Assembly: GCF_024436055.1 (NCBI RefSeq) | Contig: NZ_JANFNH010000031.1 | Coordinates: 16,503 to 80,502 of the forward strand | Direction of reading: 5' to 3' | Source of the DNA: Streptantibioticus rubrisoli | Lineage (GTDB): Bacteria; Actinomycetota; Actinomycetes; Streptomycetales; Streptomycetaceae | Length of the DNA stretch: 64,000 bases | Shown: piece by piece, positions 44,435-52,863 of the stretch | Layout of the letters: each line of letters begins with the position of its first letter | Numbering within the stretch: position 1 is the stretch's first letter | Translations under genes and position numbers: made by a program | The notes under the pieces: generated by a model | Told to the model about the DNA's origin: nothing | Database searches by the model: none | Seen by the model: only the letters and a program-made list of their open reading frames with translations

Positions 44435-44449
44435 CTCAACTACGTTGAG
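44435..44449. promoter_or_regulatory. Perfect dyad upstream of the HTH operon
   Basis: CTCAAC-TAC-GTTGAG (44435-44449) is a perfect palindrome 57 bp before the TTG start at 44378. Likely operator for the adjacent XRE-type regulator. Confidence 0.5.
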
Positions 44450-44556
44450 ACGTACGGGACTTCACCGCACATCGGTTGCAGCCGATGCAGGCAGGAAGCC
44501 ACGTTACCCACCCGAACGCCCCTCCACTCGCCGCCAGTTGCATCTGGAGACAACGC

Positions 44557-44643
44557 CTAAATAAAGGTCCCGCCTTTTATTTAGTGAGTGGCGCAGAATT
44601 CTTTAGACCCTGGTGCGCCGGTCGTCTAAAAAACGCGGAATTC
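44557..44643. repeat. AT-rich nested inverted repeats
   Basis: CTAAATAAAGG (44557-44567) and CCTTTTATTTAG (44573-44584) form one hairpin; TTTAGAC (44602-44608) and GTCTAAA (44624-44630) form a second, flanked by two GAATTC copies (44596, 44638). The stretch is strikingly AT-rich for this replicon. The surrounding 44450-45100 has no gene. Confidence 0.7.
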
Positions 44644-44951
44644 TCGCGGCCCATCCATCATAGCCGCAGGTCAGGACCGGTCATTCTTTCGCCCCTGTAC
44701 ACAGCTGGACCCAGGTTCTTGTACCTTTCTGAGCACCCAGGGAATCTGGACGGCGTCACACACGGGCGTGTCCGCGGACACGCGGACGCCCACGGCGCAG
44801 GTCTATTGGTCTGGACAGGCACCGAGGGACAACCGGCGGCATCCCTGTTGCAGCGGGGCGGCCCCAAGTGGCCAAGGCCGAAGGGCCCGCCACTGAACTT
44901 GGTTTCGCTGGCGCGATGAGGACTCTCGGGCACAGCGAGATAGGGCACAAG

Positions 44952-44989
44952 AGCGGGGCCCCGGACGATTCGTCCTGGGCCCCGTCGCT
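44952..44989. terminator. Stem-loop terminator
   Basis: AGCGGGGCCCCGGACGA and TCCTGGGCCCCGTCGCT form a long stem with a TTCG-like loop, with two mismatches. It is related in composition to the terminator at 42552. Confidence 0.6.
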
Positions 44990-45108
44990 TTCCCTGGCGC
45001 TGGCCGGGCTGGAGGGCATCGTCGATCTGCGCTGACCAGACGATTGTGGATAACTCCTGGGCCGTGTGCGGCTGGCCGGGAGCTTCACTGCACCGGCGCT
45101 CAACGCAA

Positions 45109-45140
45109 AAGAGGGGGACCACCTCGGTGGTTCCCCTCTT
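45109..45140. terminator. Stem-loop terminator after the endonuclease-like gene
   Basis: AAGAGGGGGACCACC (45109-45123) and GGTGGTTCCCCTCTT (45126-45140) form a 15-bp stem with one mismatch, followed on the minus strand by a short T-poor tail. It lies 19 bp after the minus-strand stop at 45159. Confidence 0.75.
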
Positions 45141-45158
45141 CGCTGCCTCCCTGACCCG

Positions 45159-45629
45159 CTACGTCAGCGGTGTGGCCTTACGTGGTGCGGGCAGCCGCGG
45201 CAGCAGCTCCCACAGCGGGCGGGAGCCCGCCGCCCATGTGGCCAGCAGGCGCCGGTCCACCAGGTGCAGCTTTTGGGACTTCGCCAGCGGGGCGCACTTC
45301 GAGGTGAAACGGCCGTTGGTTACCAAGACCACCACGTCGGCGCCGTGCAACTGCCGGGCTGTGCCGTTGAGTACGTGCAGGTCCGGGGTCCCCACGGGGG
45401 ATCCGGCGTCCCCGTTGCGGCGATGCTTGCACTGGATCACCCAACGCCGCCCGAGCGGATCGGTGGCCTTGACGTCCGCCCCGTTGTCTCCAGCTCCGCC
45501 GACCTGGACCGCGTCCGCACAGCCGTCTCGCCGCATCAGGTGGCGTATCGCGTGCTCGAACTGGCGGTGATGGAGTGCGTCGAGCTGTGGAAGCCCGTAC
45601 CGCAGGCCGTTGATGCGCACCCCTCCCAC
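45159..45629 (-). CDS. Restriction-endonuclease-like (Mrr_cat) protein, probably frameshifted from its membrane N-terminus
   Basis: A PD-(D/E)xK nuclease domain: LPQLDALHHRQFEHAIRHLM, then GGAGDNGADVKATDPLGRRW and VIQCKHRRNGD (the D...QxK catalytic core), and DVVVLVTNGRFTSKCAPLAK. Relatives begin with a membrane helix. That helix (LVVLAVIAAGAGGVWLYRVL) lies immediately upstream at 45706-45650 but in another frame, the break being near GTGGGAGGGG (45630). As listed (GTG 45629) the soluble part has no good ribosome site. Either the gene is broken or the sequence has an indel. Such proteins cleave foreign or modified DNA; targets unknown. Confidence 0.65.
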   Translation of the reverse strand: MGGVRINGLRYGLPQLDALHHRQFEHAIRHLMRRDGCADAVQVGGAGDNGADVKATDPLGRRWVIQCKHRRNGDAGSPVGTPDLHVLNGTARQLHGADVVVLVTNGRFTSKCAPLAKSQKLHLVDRRLLATWAAGSRPLWELLPRLPAPRKATPLT

Positions 45630-45678
45630 TGCGCCCGCTGCAGCACCCGGTACAGCCAGACCCCGCCAGCACCAGCGG

Positions 45679-45813
45679 CTATGACTGCCAGGACGACGAG
45701 ATCCACCAGTTCGCCAGCAGCCACTCGATCACGGCGAGCGCGATACCGACGACCACCAGGCCCACGGCCCACTCGCCACCACCACGGCGCCGGGCCGGTG
45801 GCCGGCGGCTCAC
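45679..45813 (-). CDS. Tiny single-span membrane protein
   Basis: A 44-residue peptide starting SRRPPARRRGGGEW with one membrane helix (AVGLVVVGIALAVIEWLLAN). Its GTG (45811-45813) overlaps the stop of the preceding small gene as GTGA, so it should be translated by coupling. The stop falls inside the start region of the endonuclease's membrane segment. Confidence 0.45.
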   Translation of the reverse strand: MSRRPPARRRGGGEWAVGLVVVGIALAVIEWLLANWWISSSWQS

Positions 45814-46031
45814 CGCCCACTCCCCGGATGCGCCGGGGCAGTCACCTGAGTGCGTACCGCGGGTGCGTTCGGCGTGGTGACCGTCACGTGCACGTGCCCA
45901 GCCGTCAGCGCCCAGGCCGCTAAAACCACCCCGGCCAGGATCGATAACTCCCGCTTCGCTCCCGGTGCCGAGCGTGAATGCGCCCGCACCTGGGTTCCGT
46001 CCTTGCGTGTGTAGCTGTCTATGAACGGCAC
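45810..46031 (-). CDS. Small membrane protein
   Basis: A 73-residue protein: a polar start (VPFIDSYTRKDGTQVRAHSR), one membrane helix (LSILAGVVLAAWALTAG) and a Thr/Pro-rich outer tail. GTG 46031 follows GGGAGGGGCGTCG. It overlaps the next tiny gene by 4 bp (GTGA). Proteins with the SYTRKDGT.V..H opening occur widely in Streptomyces without known function. Confidence 0.6.
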   Translation of the reverse strand: MPFIDSYTRKDGTQVRAHSRSAPGAKRELSILAGVVLAAWALTAGHVHVTVTTPNAPAVRTQVTAPAHPGSGR

Positions 46032-46137
46032 CGACGCCCCTCCCTAAAACTGTTCGACGTACCCCCGTGCCAACCAACGAGTGCAGCAGACACCACTGAC
46101 AAACCAGTCAGAAAATCGAAGGAGTGTTCTGCCAGTG

Positions 46138-47145
46138 TCAGGCGGCGAGCGCGGCCCGTAGCCCTTCGTGTGCGGGGACGGACACTCCAATCGCATCGAG
46201 CCCGACCCGCAAGACCATGGGCAGACCGCCACCGTCGGGCAGCTGGCGGCAGACCAGCGCCCACACCGAGCTGAACAGGGCCACCAGCTGAGCCAACATC
46301 GCGTCCTGGCTGGGACCCACGCCCATCCCATCCGGGACGATGGCCACAACGACCGAACGGAACTCCTCGCGGGCTCGGGTCATCTCCTCGGTGGTCACCA
46401 TCGCCTCGCCATTGAGCAACTGCTGCACGGCCAGGTCGACCAGCCCATGACCCGACGTGCCGCTCAGCTCGATCAGCCCACGGCCGAACAGCCACCCGAA
46501 CCCGGCCATCACCGCCATCTCGTCCGGCGACTCGGACGCCAACCCCAACGCGACTGCCCCCATCTGGGCCGTCTCATCGTCGGGCGGCTCCGCGAAAGCG
46601 GACCACATGCGGATCAGCATCTCGTTCAGCGGATTGTCCGGGACCTCACACCCGGCAGCCCGCAGCCGAGCCCGCATCCGCTGCGTTACCCGCCGACCAG
46701 AGTGCCGCTGTCCGTCGATGATCCGCACCATCGCCTCGGCCCGCTCGAAGGCCGGATCCAACCGCAGATCCTCCGGAACCGGGCTCGCGGCCATCTCCTG
46801 CTCCAGCTCCGCCAGCACCGTCTCCAACAACGTCCGCGTGCTGTGCCGCATGGCGCGAGCCAACACCGAGGGCTTCACCGGAGCCCCGTCCATCCACGCC
46901 AGCACGGCCAAGTCCGCCCAGCCACGGCCACGCCGCGCCCGCCGACCCAGAGCGGTCGCCAACTCCACACTGCCCTCCGGCAACGAGCACGCGCTGCCGT
47001 ACCTGCCCTGCCACGTGCGCGTCGCCTGCGGCAGCAAGTCCCACTGCCGCCACCGCTCCAGCTGCGCGGCGCTCACCGCCACCCCGGCCACGCTGACCGC
47101 GGCCACTAACTCTCGATCCGCCTTACTCGGCATGCTCCTCGGCAT
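46138..47145 (-). CDS. Hypothetical protein with HTH-like N-terminus
   Basis: A 335-residue soluble protein. SAAQLERWRQWDLLPQATRT near residue 25 resembles a MerR-like recognition region, with VELATALGRRARRGRGWADL after it. The remaining 230 residues are helical with no family I recognise. The ATG at 47145 was chosen; 47133 is possible (GAGGAG too close). It is followed by a small hairpin at 46096-46111 and the membrane-peptide genes. Confidence 0.6.
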   Translation of the reverse strand: MPRSMPSKADRELVAAVSVAGVAVSAAQLERWRQWDLLPQATRTWQGRYGSACSLPEGSVELATALGRRARRGRGWADLAVLAWMDGAPVKPSVLARAMRHSTRTLLETVLAELEQEMAASPVPEDLRLDPAFERAEAMVRIIDGQRHSGRRVTQRMRARLRAAGCEVPDNPLNEMLIRMWSAFAEPPDDETAQMGAVALGLASESPDEMAVMAGFGWLFGRGLIELSGTSGHGLVDLAVQQLLNGEAMVTTEEMTRAREEFRSVVVAIVPDGMGVGPSQDAMLAQLVALFSSVWALVCRQLPDGGGLPMVLRVGLDAIGVSVPAHEGLRAALAA

Positions 47146-47424
47146 GCAAACGACGGTACGACCGGCCACTGACATTCGGGGCGCCCACAACGCGGGGGTC
47201 CAACTCCCCTGCACCCCGCGTTGTTGACCTCCGAACGTCGAACCCCCGCCTCCTACCGTCGAAAGCAGGGTCGTCAACCGACCGCCCGACACAGCCCATG
47301 CAGTCTAGGAAGGCGAACCTACTCGCTCGCGAAACAAGCCGATCAAGGGATCGTCTGGAGCCGATCTGGCTACGGCCCTGTCCCCTCTCATCGGTGCGAA
47401 TGCTGGTGTTGAGGTGGCACGAGG

Positions 47425-48481
47425 CTAACGAGCTCGTGCATGGTTGGCGGTGAGACGCCGAGGACTGCGGCGTGGCTCAGTGTTCACGTCTGCCGTGCCG
47501 AAGTCAGGTCCGCGGTCTGCTGATGGGACAGCAGGTCGGCGACGGCCTGGATGGTGTCGCTCATGTGCTCGCGGCGGCCGGGGTGACGGGCGAGGGCTCG
47601 CCAGTTCTTGAGGTGGGCGATGCCGTGCTCGACCCGGATACGCGGCGAGGAATGCGCCTTGCGCTGTCGCTCGTACATGTCCTCGTGCCAGCCCGGAGCG
47701 TTCTTCTTGAACTTGCGGTGTGGTGGTGTCACCTCACGGCCGCCGGTCTGCGCACCCAGACCCTGGTAGCCGGTATCGGCGAGAATCTCTATGGCGGGGC
47801 CGTCAGCCAGGAGCTTGACCGGCCCCAACTGTCGGGCGTGGGTGATGTCCGCGCAGTTGCCGGGCTTCGTTGGGCTGCAGAACAGCACACGGCCGTCTCC
47901 GTCCGTAAGCATCATGGCTTTGACGGCGTTCTGCTTGCTCTTGCCGGAGATGAACTTGTCCCGGTCCTTGCGTCCGACGGCCGGCCGTCGGACCCGGATC
48001 TCAGTGCCGTCGGCGATCCCGGTCTTCCCGGTCGTGCCGAGGTAGTCGGTGACTTCCGCCAGAGTCCGTGACCGCACTCCGGCAGTGACAGTGCAGCCTC
48101 GGTCGGCGAGCAGGGGCCGCACCTCTGCGATGGCCGGGGTGATGGTGGAGCGGTCCACACCGAACCAGCACGCCAGCACGTCGTGAGTGACTCCATGGCG
48201 GAGGTGCACAAGCGTGGCCAGGAGCCGGTCGACGAAGACCAGCCGGTGCTTCGCACTGGCGCCCACGGCCCGCTTCCGTGCTCGTGACGCGAGCCTGGCT
48301 TGGTGTCGTTCATGCCACAACGGGCCTACCTCTGCGACGAGTTCAGCGATCACGCTGGCCGACAGGCCCGTGATCCTTCGGTCGCTGATGATCGATGCAC
48401 GAGACGCGTTCCCCACCACACGACCATGATCGACCATCGAGAGCCCGACGTCTCACCGCCTACTGTGCACGAGCTCGTTAG
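47425..48481. mobile_element. IS5-type insertion sequence, apparently intact
   Basis: A 1057-bp element bounded by 16-bp perfect terminal inverted repeats, CTAACGAGCTCGTGCA at 47425-47440 and its complement at 48466-48481; similarity continues inward (GGCGGTGAGACG on both ends). It encodes one full-length transposase. I could not identify a target-site duplication with certainty. Confidence 0.85.
47484..48437 (-). CDS. IS5-family transposase
   Basis: A 317-residue DDE transposase. An N-terminal HTH_Tnp_4-type region (LLATLVHLRHGVTHDVLACW, FGVDRSTITPAIAEVRPLL) is followed by the DDE_Tnp_4 core: GIADGTEIRV (first Asp), LADTGYQGLG (second Asp) and RVEHGIAHLKNWRALARH (Glu). All three acidic residues are present and the frame is open, so it may be active. 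ATG 48437. Enclosed by the terminal repeats of the element. Confidence 0.9.
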   Translation of the reverse strand: MVDHGRVVGNASRASIISDRRITGLSASVIAELVAEVGPLWHERHQARLASRARKRAVGASAKHRLVFVDRLLATLVHLRHGVTHDVLACWFGVDRSTITPAIAEVRPLLADRGCTVTAGVRSRTLAEVTDYLGTTGKTGIADGTEIRVRRPAVGRKDRDKFISGKSKQNAVKAMMLTDGDGRVLFCSPTKPGNCADITHARQLGPVKLLADGPAIEILADTGYQGLGAQTGGREVTPPHRKFKKNAPGWHEDMYERQRKAHSSPRIRVEHGIAHLKNWRALARHPGRREHMSDTIQAVADLLSHQQTADLTSARQT

Positions 48482-48597
48482 GCTCACTTGCTCCAAGAAC
48501 ACTGATGTGAGGGGGAGTTGGTTTGACGTGGTGTGGTGTCTGTCACTAGGGTAGGTGCGGAATCAGATATCGGAGCTAGCTTGATAGGTGGGTTGGG

Positions 48598-49200
48598 GTG
48601 CTGCTGACTACGGGGCAGGCGGCCGAGGAGTTGGGCTGTGCGATCACCACGTTCAGGCGGTTGATCCGTGCCGAGGTGTTGCCTGGGCTCGCGCAACGCG
48701 GGGTGCGGGTGATGGTGCCGCTGGAGACGGTCCAAGCACTCAAGACCCGCAAGCAGGCCCCGCTGGAGTACCTCGACGCACGCGAGATAGCGGTGCTGCG
48801 GGTGGATGCGGCCCGACCCGCGGCTGAAGACGACCGTAGGTGGGTTGGCTTTTCGGCGTCCTTGCGGCCGGAGGAGCTGTTGAAGGCGCTGCGTGGCTGG
48901 TGGCGGTGTGACGCGGCAAGCGTTGCCGTCGGGGGAGTGCTACCGGTGACCTTGTCCGGTTACGTCGTCGCTGTCCTGACCAACCTGGAGGGCTGGGAGC
49001 GCAACACCCAGGGGCGGCACGCGTTTCCGAACGCGGTCCTGGCCGGCTATGTCACCGATCTGGCCACACCCGTCACACATCTAACGGCGCCCGCCGCTGG
49101 GGCCCGGGCTGTTGCCGACCTGCTGCTCGGCACGCGCCTTGCCTCCCACTCAGGTGGAGCGATTGCCTACGTCACCGCCAATAGCTCTCCAGCCAACTGA
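48598..49200 (+). CDS. Small HTH (MerR/excisionase-like) protein, first gene of telomere-type operon
   Basis: A 200-residue protein. Residues 2-45 (LLTTGQAAEELGCAITTFRR, LPGLAQRGVRVMVPLETVQA) form a helix-turn-helix of the MerR/HTH_17 type. The remainder contains a Trp-rich block (RPEELLKALRGWWRCDAAS) and VLPVTLSGYVVAVLTNLEGW. GTG 48598. The next gene starts 22 bp after the stop, so it should be co-transcribed with the polymerase-like and terminal-protein-like genes. It could bind telomere DNA or control the operon. Confidence 0.65.
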   Translation: MLLTTGQAAEELGCAITTFRRLIRAEVLPGLAQRGVRVMVPLETVQALKTRKQAPLEYLDAREIAVLRVDAARPAAEDDRRWVGFSASLRPEELLKALRGWWRCDAASVAVGGVLPVTLSGYVVAVLTNLEGWERNTQGRHAFPNAVLAGYVTDLATPVTHLTAPAAGARAVADLLLGTRLASHSGGAIAYVTANSSPAN

Positions 49201-49222
49201 CCTATTCTCGCGAGGGATTGTG

Positions 49223-51343
49223 ATGGACGGCAAGGCCTACACTAGCGCTCTGTCCGAGCTGCGCGCCGTGCGGGATGAGATCAAGAAGACGCAGGCGGCG
49301 CTTGCGAAACTCCAGGCTGCGAGGGATAAGCAGATCACCGAGCTCGCCGGATACAACAAGGCCAAGGCTGAACGCATCGCCCCCGCCGCCGGATTGACCT
49401 TGGCTGACGTTGTTGCGATCGCCCCCAGCCTCGCCCCTGACCACCTTGCCGCACAGGACGAGCCGACCCAAACCACCGCCGGCCCCGAACCCGAGCCCAC
49501 CCCCGCGCGCGAGGCCTCAGAGCCGGGGCCAGCAGAGCCCACGGCCGATGAACCCGTCGGCACCGAGGCCCCCGTCCTGACCCGCCCCGCCCGCCCCCAG
49601 ACGATGGCCGAAGCGCCCACGGCCGCAGCACCGCCAGCCCCGGTACCGCAACAGGCCCGCATTCTGCCGTCCATCCCCGACAGCCCTGCTGGCGACCAGT
49701 GGTTCGCCCACACCCCGAATCTGGCCTCCACGCGCCCCAACTTTACCCAGCAGGCCCGCTCCACGGTCTTCCTCGACGCCGCTACCGGAGTCCTGGTCCA
49801 CCGCGACCAAACCTGGCACCTGCAGTTGAAGACGGCCTCAGCCGTGGAGATCCTCACCGCCGTCTGTCATGCGGTCCCCGAAGGTGTGGAGCGGATCTAC
49901 ATCACCGCCGGCGACCCCTGGCACCGCCAAGCCGACCACTACCCTTACCTGAAGGACGCGGTCACTGCCTGGTTGAACGCGCCCACCCCCGGCTGGCGCA
50001 CCGACACCGGCCGCGGAAGAGACCGCATGGCCGGTCACTTCGTCCACCCCCGCAACCCTGTCGGCCGCTACCAGCGCGAAGGCGGCGAGCAGCATGTGGA
50101 GATCCGCTCCGTGGGGGAGTGGTTCGACACCGCAGCAGCCGACCCAGCCACCATCCGAGACGCATTCGTCCTGCTCTGGAAGACCCTGCGATCCCACTGG
50201 CCGGACGCTGTCGTCATGGGCTCCCCCTCACAGACCGGCCGCGACCTGTGGACCCGCACCATCCCCACCCGCGGCCAATGGGCAGACGGCTACCCCGTGC
50301 TCTCGGAGGAACTGCGCGGCCTACTACACGCCACCGCAGGCCAAGGGCGCACCGAACTCCTCACCCCGCCGGACGTCCCCGAACAGCTCCCCGCGCTCGT
50401 CGAGTACGACCGCACCTTCGCCTACGCCAAGCACACCTGGAAATCCGGCGTCGGCACCCCCCGCCGCGTCACCGCGGCCACCTTCGCCTCCTGGAACGAA
50501 AAGCAACAAACCAAGGCACTGTTCGGCTGCGGGCACTGGCACATCCGCGTCACCGTCCCCGACGGCTGGAACCACGTCGGGATCCTGCCCGCACCCGCCC
50601 CCGGCGAGCGCGCCTGGCACTACCCCAAGAGCCCTGGCACCACCTTCACAACCTGGGCCGGCGGCCCCGAAATCTACACCGCCCTCACCAACCCTCTCAC
50701 TGCCTGGAAGATTGAAATCCTCGACGGCATCCTCTGGGAAGACGGCAAACCCCTCGACGACTGGTCGAAGAAACTCAAAGACTGCTGGACACGCCTGACC
50801 ACCAAGGCCACCATGCACGGCGACGAGAACCACCGCACCGCCGCCCACCTCGCCGCCCGCGCCGTGCGCGCCATCCTGCTCTACGGAATCGGTTCCTTCG
50901 CCCAACGCCCCCGCACCGTCACCGGCACCACCCCCCGCCACCTGGAGCGCGACGTCCCCCCAGACGCCGAAATCATCGGCTTCGACGACCACACCATCAC
51001 CTGGCAGCGCCCCACCGGCTTCGCCCGCGACCCGCACGCCCACCCCGAATGGGCCGCCGGCATCTGGTCCGCCGCCCGCGCCGCCTTGCTCTCCCAGCGC
51101 ATGCGCGACGACGACACCTACGTCGGCGCACTCCACGTACCCGCCGGATCCGTCATCGCCTTCCGTACCGATGCGCTCTACCTCACCGCACCCCAGAACT
51201 GGCCCTACCACGGCCAGCCTGGCGACTACCTGTACAAGGGCCACCTGACCGGGCCCCTCCCCGCCCCCACCACCGAAGAGGACCTCCTTCGGCTCCGCGA
51301 CGCTGGCCGCACCGCCCTCACCACGACCCCAAGTGAGGCCTGA
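49223..51343 (+). CDS. Telomere-associated protein candidate with protein-primed family B DNA polymerase-like motifs
   Basis: A 706-residue protein. Residues 1-55 are a coiled coil, 70-150 a Pro/Glu-rich linker. TVFLDAATGV (181-190) sits where an exonuclease I motif (DxE) might be, lacking the Glu. Then come, in order, GQGRTELL (373-380; like the GGRxE loop), EYDRTFAYA (394-402; motif A, Asp396), VTVPDGWNHVGILP (443-456), WKIEILDGILW (495-505), ILLYGIGSF (551-559; motif B-like), WSAARAALLSQ (615-625) and VIAFRTDALYLT (644-655; motif C, Asp650). Order and spacing match phi29-type polymerases; motif B Lys and Asn are not conserved. ATG 49223 follows GAGGGA. It overlaps the next start (TGATG). 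Confidence 0.65.
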   Translation: MDGKAYTSALSELRAVRDEIKKTQAALAKLQAARDKQITELAGYNKAKAERIAPAAGLTLADVVAIAPSLAPDHLAAQDEPTQTTAGPEPEPTPAREASEPGPAEPTADEPVGTEAPVLTRPARPQTMAEAPTAAAPPAPVPQQARILPSIPDSPAGDQWFAHTPNLASTRPNFTQQARSTVFLDAATGVLVHRDQTWHLQLKTASAVEILTAVCHAVPEGVERIYITAGDPWHRQADHYPYLKDAVTAWLNAPTPGWRTDTGRGRDRMAGHFVHPRNPVGRYQREGGEQHVEIRSVGEWFDTAAADPATIRDAFVLLWKTLRSHWPDAVVMGSPSQTGRDLWTRTIPTRGQWADGYPVLSEELRGLLHATAGQGRTELLTPPDVPEQLPALVEYDRTFAYAKHTWKSGVGTPRRVTAATFASWNEKQQTKALFGCGHWHIRVTVPDGWNHVGILPAPAPGERAWHYPKSPGTTFTTWAGGPEIYTALTNPLTAWKIEILDGILWEDGKPLDDWSKKLKDCWTRLTTKATMHGDENHRTAAHLAARAVRAILLYGIGSFAQRPRTVTGTTPRHLERDVPPDAEIIGFDDHTITWQRPTGFARDPHAHPEWAAGIWSAARAALLSQRMRDDDTYVGALHVPAGSVIAFRTDALYLTAPQNWPYHGQPGDYLYKGHLTGPLPAPTTEEDLLRLRDAGRTALTTTPSEA

Positions 51344-52056
51344 TGTCACCCCGCAAACGCCGCGCGGCGCCCAAGGGACTCAACGAAGCCGCCCAACTGA
51401 CCGAGCAACTCCGCCAAGCCGGCTACACCAAACGTGACGTCGCCCGCATCATCGGCCGCGACCCGTCCCTGGTCAGCCAGTTCTACACCCGCGGCAAAGG
51501 CGCCGCATTCGTCCCAGCACTCCGTCACATCCTGCAAGCCGTGCAGGTGGCCGGCATCACCGACATCAACGAACTCGCCGCCCTCGCTGCCCCGCGCATC
51601 ACCCGCCGCACCACCGCCGACGGCACCCGCGCCCGGGTACGCACCAAAGCCGTTTTGATCACTACCACCGGAACCGGCACCGGCCGCGTGGGCGCCCAGG
51701 CCATCGCCACCGGCTCCACTCGCCTGCGCCCCCTGATCGCCGAAGCCGCCCGCCGCGGCCTGCGCCTGGCCTTCACCGTCCGCATGCCCAAGAGCGGCTT
51801 CATCCTGCCTTCCGGCAGCCGCGCCGACTCTCCCGGCATCCGACGCAGCGTCATCCAACGAGCCGACCACACCGAAGAACGCTCCTACGGCTCCGCAGCC
51901 ACTGGGGGATTCGACGCCGCGGAGTTCGCCCACCGCGTGGATGCTGCAGGCGGTGACGTCACCGCTGCCGTCCGCCAATGGCTGGTCGAGACCAGCCGCA
52001 TCCACGAGGACGCGCACATCACTCACCTGGAAATTCGCACCTGGCACCCCCGGTGA
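51343..52056 (+). CDS. HTH protein, candidate telomere terminal protein
   Basis: A 237-residue basic protein. Residues about 17-50 form an HTH (TEQLRQAGYTKRDVARIIGR, DPSLVSQFYTRG), followed by VPALRHILQAVQVAGITDIN and a Thr/Arg-rich middle (RITRRTTADGTRARVRTKAV). The C-terminal part has AAVRQWLVETSRIHEDAHIT. It starts inside the stop of the upstream gene (TGATG), giving tight coupling. In Streptomyces, tap-tpg and tac-tpc operons have the same layout: large associated protein, then small HTH terminal protein. I see no archetypal Tpg sequence, so the assignment rests on context. Confidence 0.5.
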   Translation: MSPRKRRAAPKGLNEAAQLTEQLRQAGYTKRDVARIIGRDPSLVSQFYTRGKGAAFVPALRHILQAVQVAGITDINELAALAAPRITRRTTADGTRARVRTKAVLITTTGTGTGRVGAQAIATGSTRLRPLIAEAARRGLRLAFTVRMPKSGFILPSGSRADSPGIRRSVIQRADHTEERSYGSAATGGFDAAEFAHRVDAAGGDVTAAVRQWLVETSRIHEDAHITHLEIRTWHPR

Positions 52057-52439
52057 ACCGCACCCAGCCAAGCCCAAGCCAGCAATATGCCGCCGCGGAC
52101 GGCGCACACCCCAGCAGTCCTCGGGCCGGGGACTCAGAGGGTGGGAGCCACTTCCCGCCTGGCCCCCATCGCGCGTGGCCCCGCGCCGACTGGACTCATC
52201 GCCGATGAGTTCCCGGGCGCGCCCCTGCCGGTGAGCGGGATCTGCATGCCGAGCTCATCTATGAAGAACCCATCGGCGCTTACCTCTGCCCACCGGGACG
52301 ACGCCCGACGATGTAGCTGAACTCGGTATTCTCGGCGGTTGCATGAGCCGGGCGGTACCGGCTCATGCTCGTGGGTGCAGCCACTGTGTGCCGGGGCATC
52401 CGGATTGAACCTCGAATCCGGTACCAGTCACCGCATTTA
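52057..52439. other. No recognisable gene
   Basis: GC-rich spacer after the terminal-protein candidate. Short open frames without family features. Confidence 0.35.
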
Positions 52440-52863
52440 CTCTCCGCCTTCGGATCTTCGAGACAACCCCGAACTCATCGTCTTTCCCTGCAGGGGCGAT
52501 CTGCAGGACTACGCCGCCCACGACTCGGCCGGCCGCGACCTGTGGCCCCTGGTCAACCTCGTTGGCACCCACGGCACCGATGCCATCGCCGCCGTCGCCC
52601 ACCTCTTCCCCTAGCCGCACGCCCAGGTCACCCTCTCCACCGCCCACAAGGCGAAGATGCGAATGGCCCGCGTGCTCATCGCAGACCACTTCGCCCGTCC
52701 TGAGAACAACACCCGACGAGCAGACAGGCACCGCGGCATCACCCGATCCTATCGACGATGCCGAAGCCCGCCTGGCCTACGTGGCTGTCACCCGTGCCCG
52801 CCAACGCCGACCTGGGCGGCCTGTCCTGGATCCACGACAACCCAGGCACCCTGTCCGGCTAGA
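52440..52863 (+). pseudogene. UvrD/Rep-type helicase, C-terminal remnant
   Basis: Plus-strand pieces read NPELIVFPCRGDLQDYAAHD, GRDLWPLVNLVGTHGTD, then TAG at 52612, HAQVTLSTAHKAK (motif V region), and in other frames VLIADHFARPENN, PIDDAEARLAYVAVTRARQR (motif VI, VAVTRAR) and NADLGGLSWIHDNPGTLSG to TAG at 52863. At least one nonsense codon and two frameshifts; the N-terminal motor half is missing. Confidence 0.7.

Noticed and set aside
51343..52056. Calling this gene tpg outright
   Set aside because: I see no sequence match to the archetypal Tpg; only size, HTH, overlap and location agree, so it is left as a candidate.
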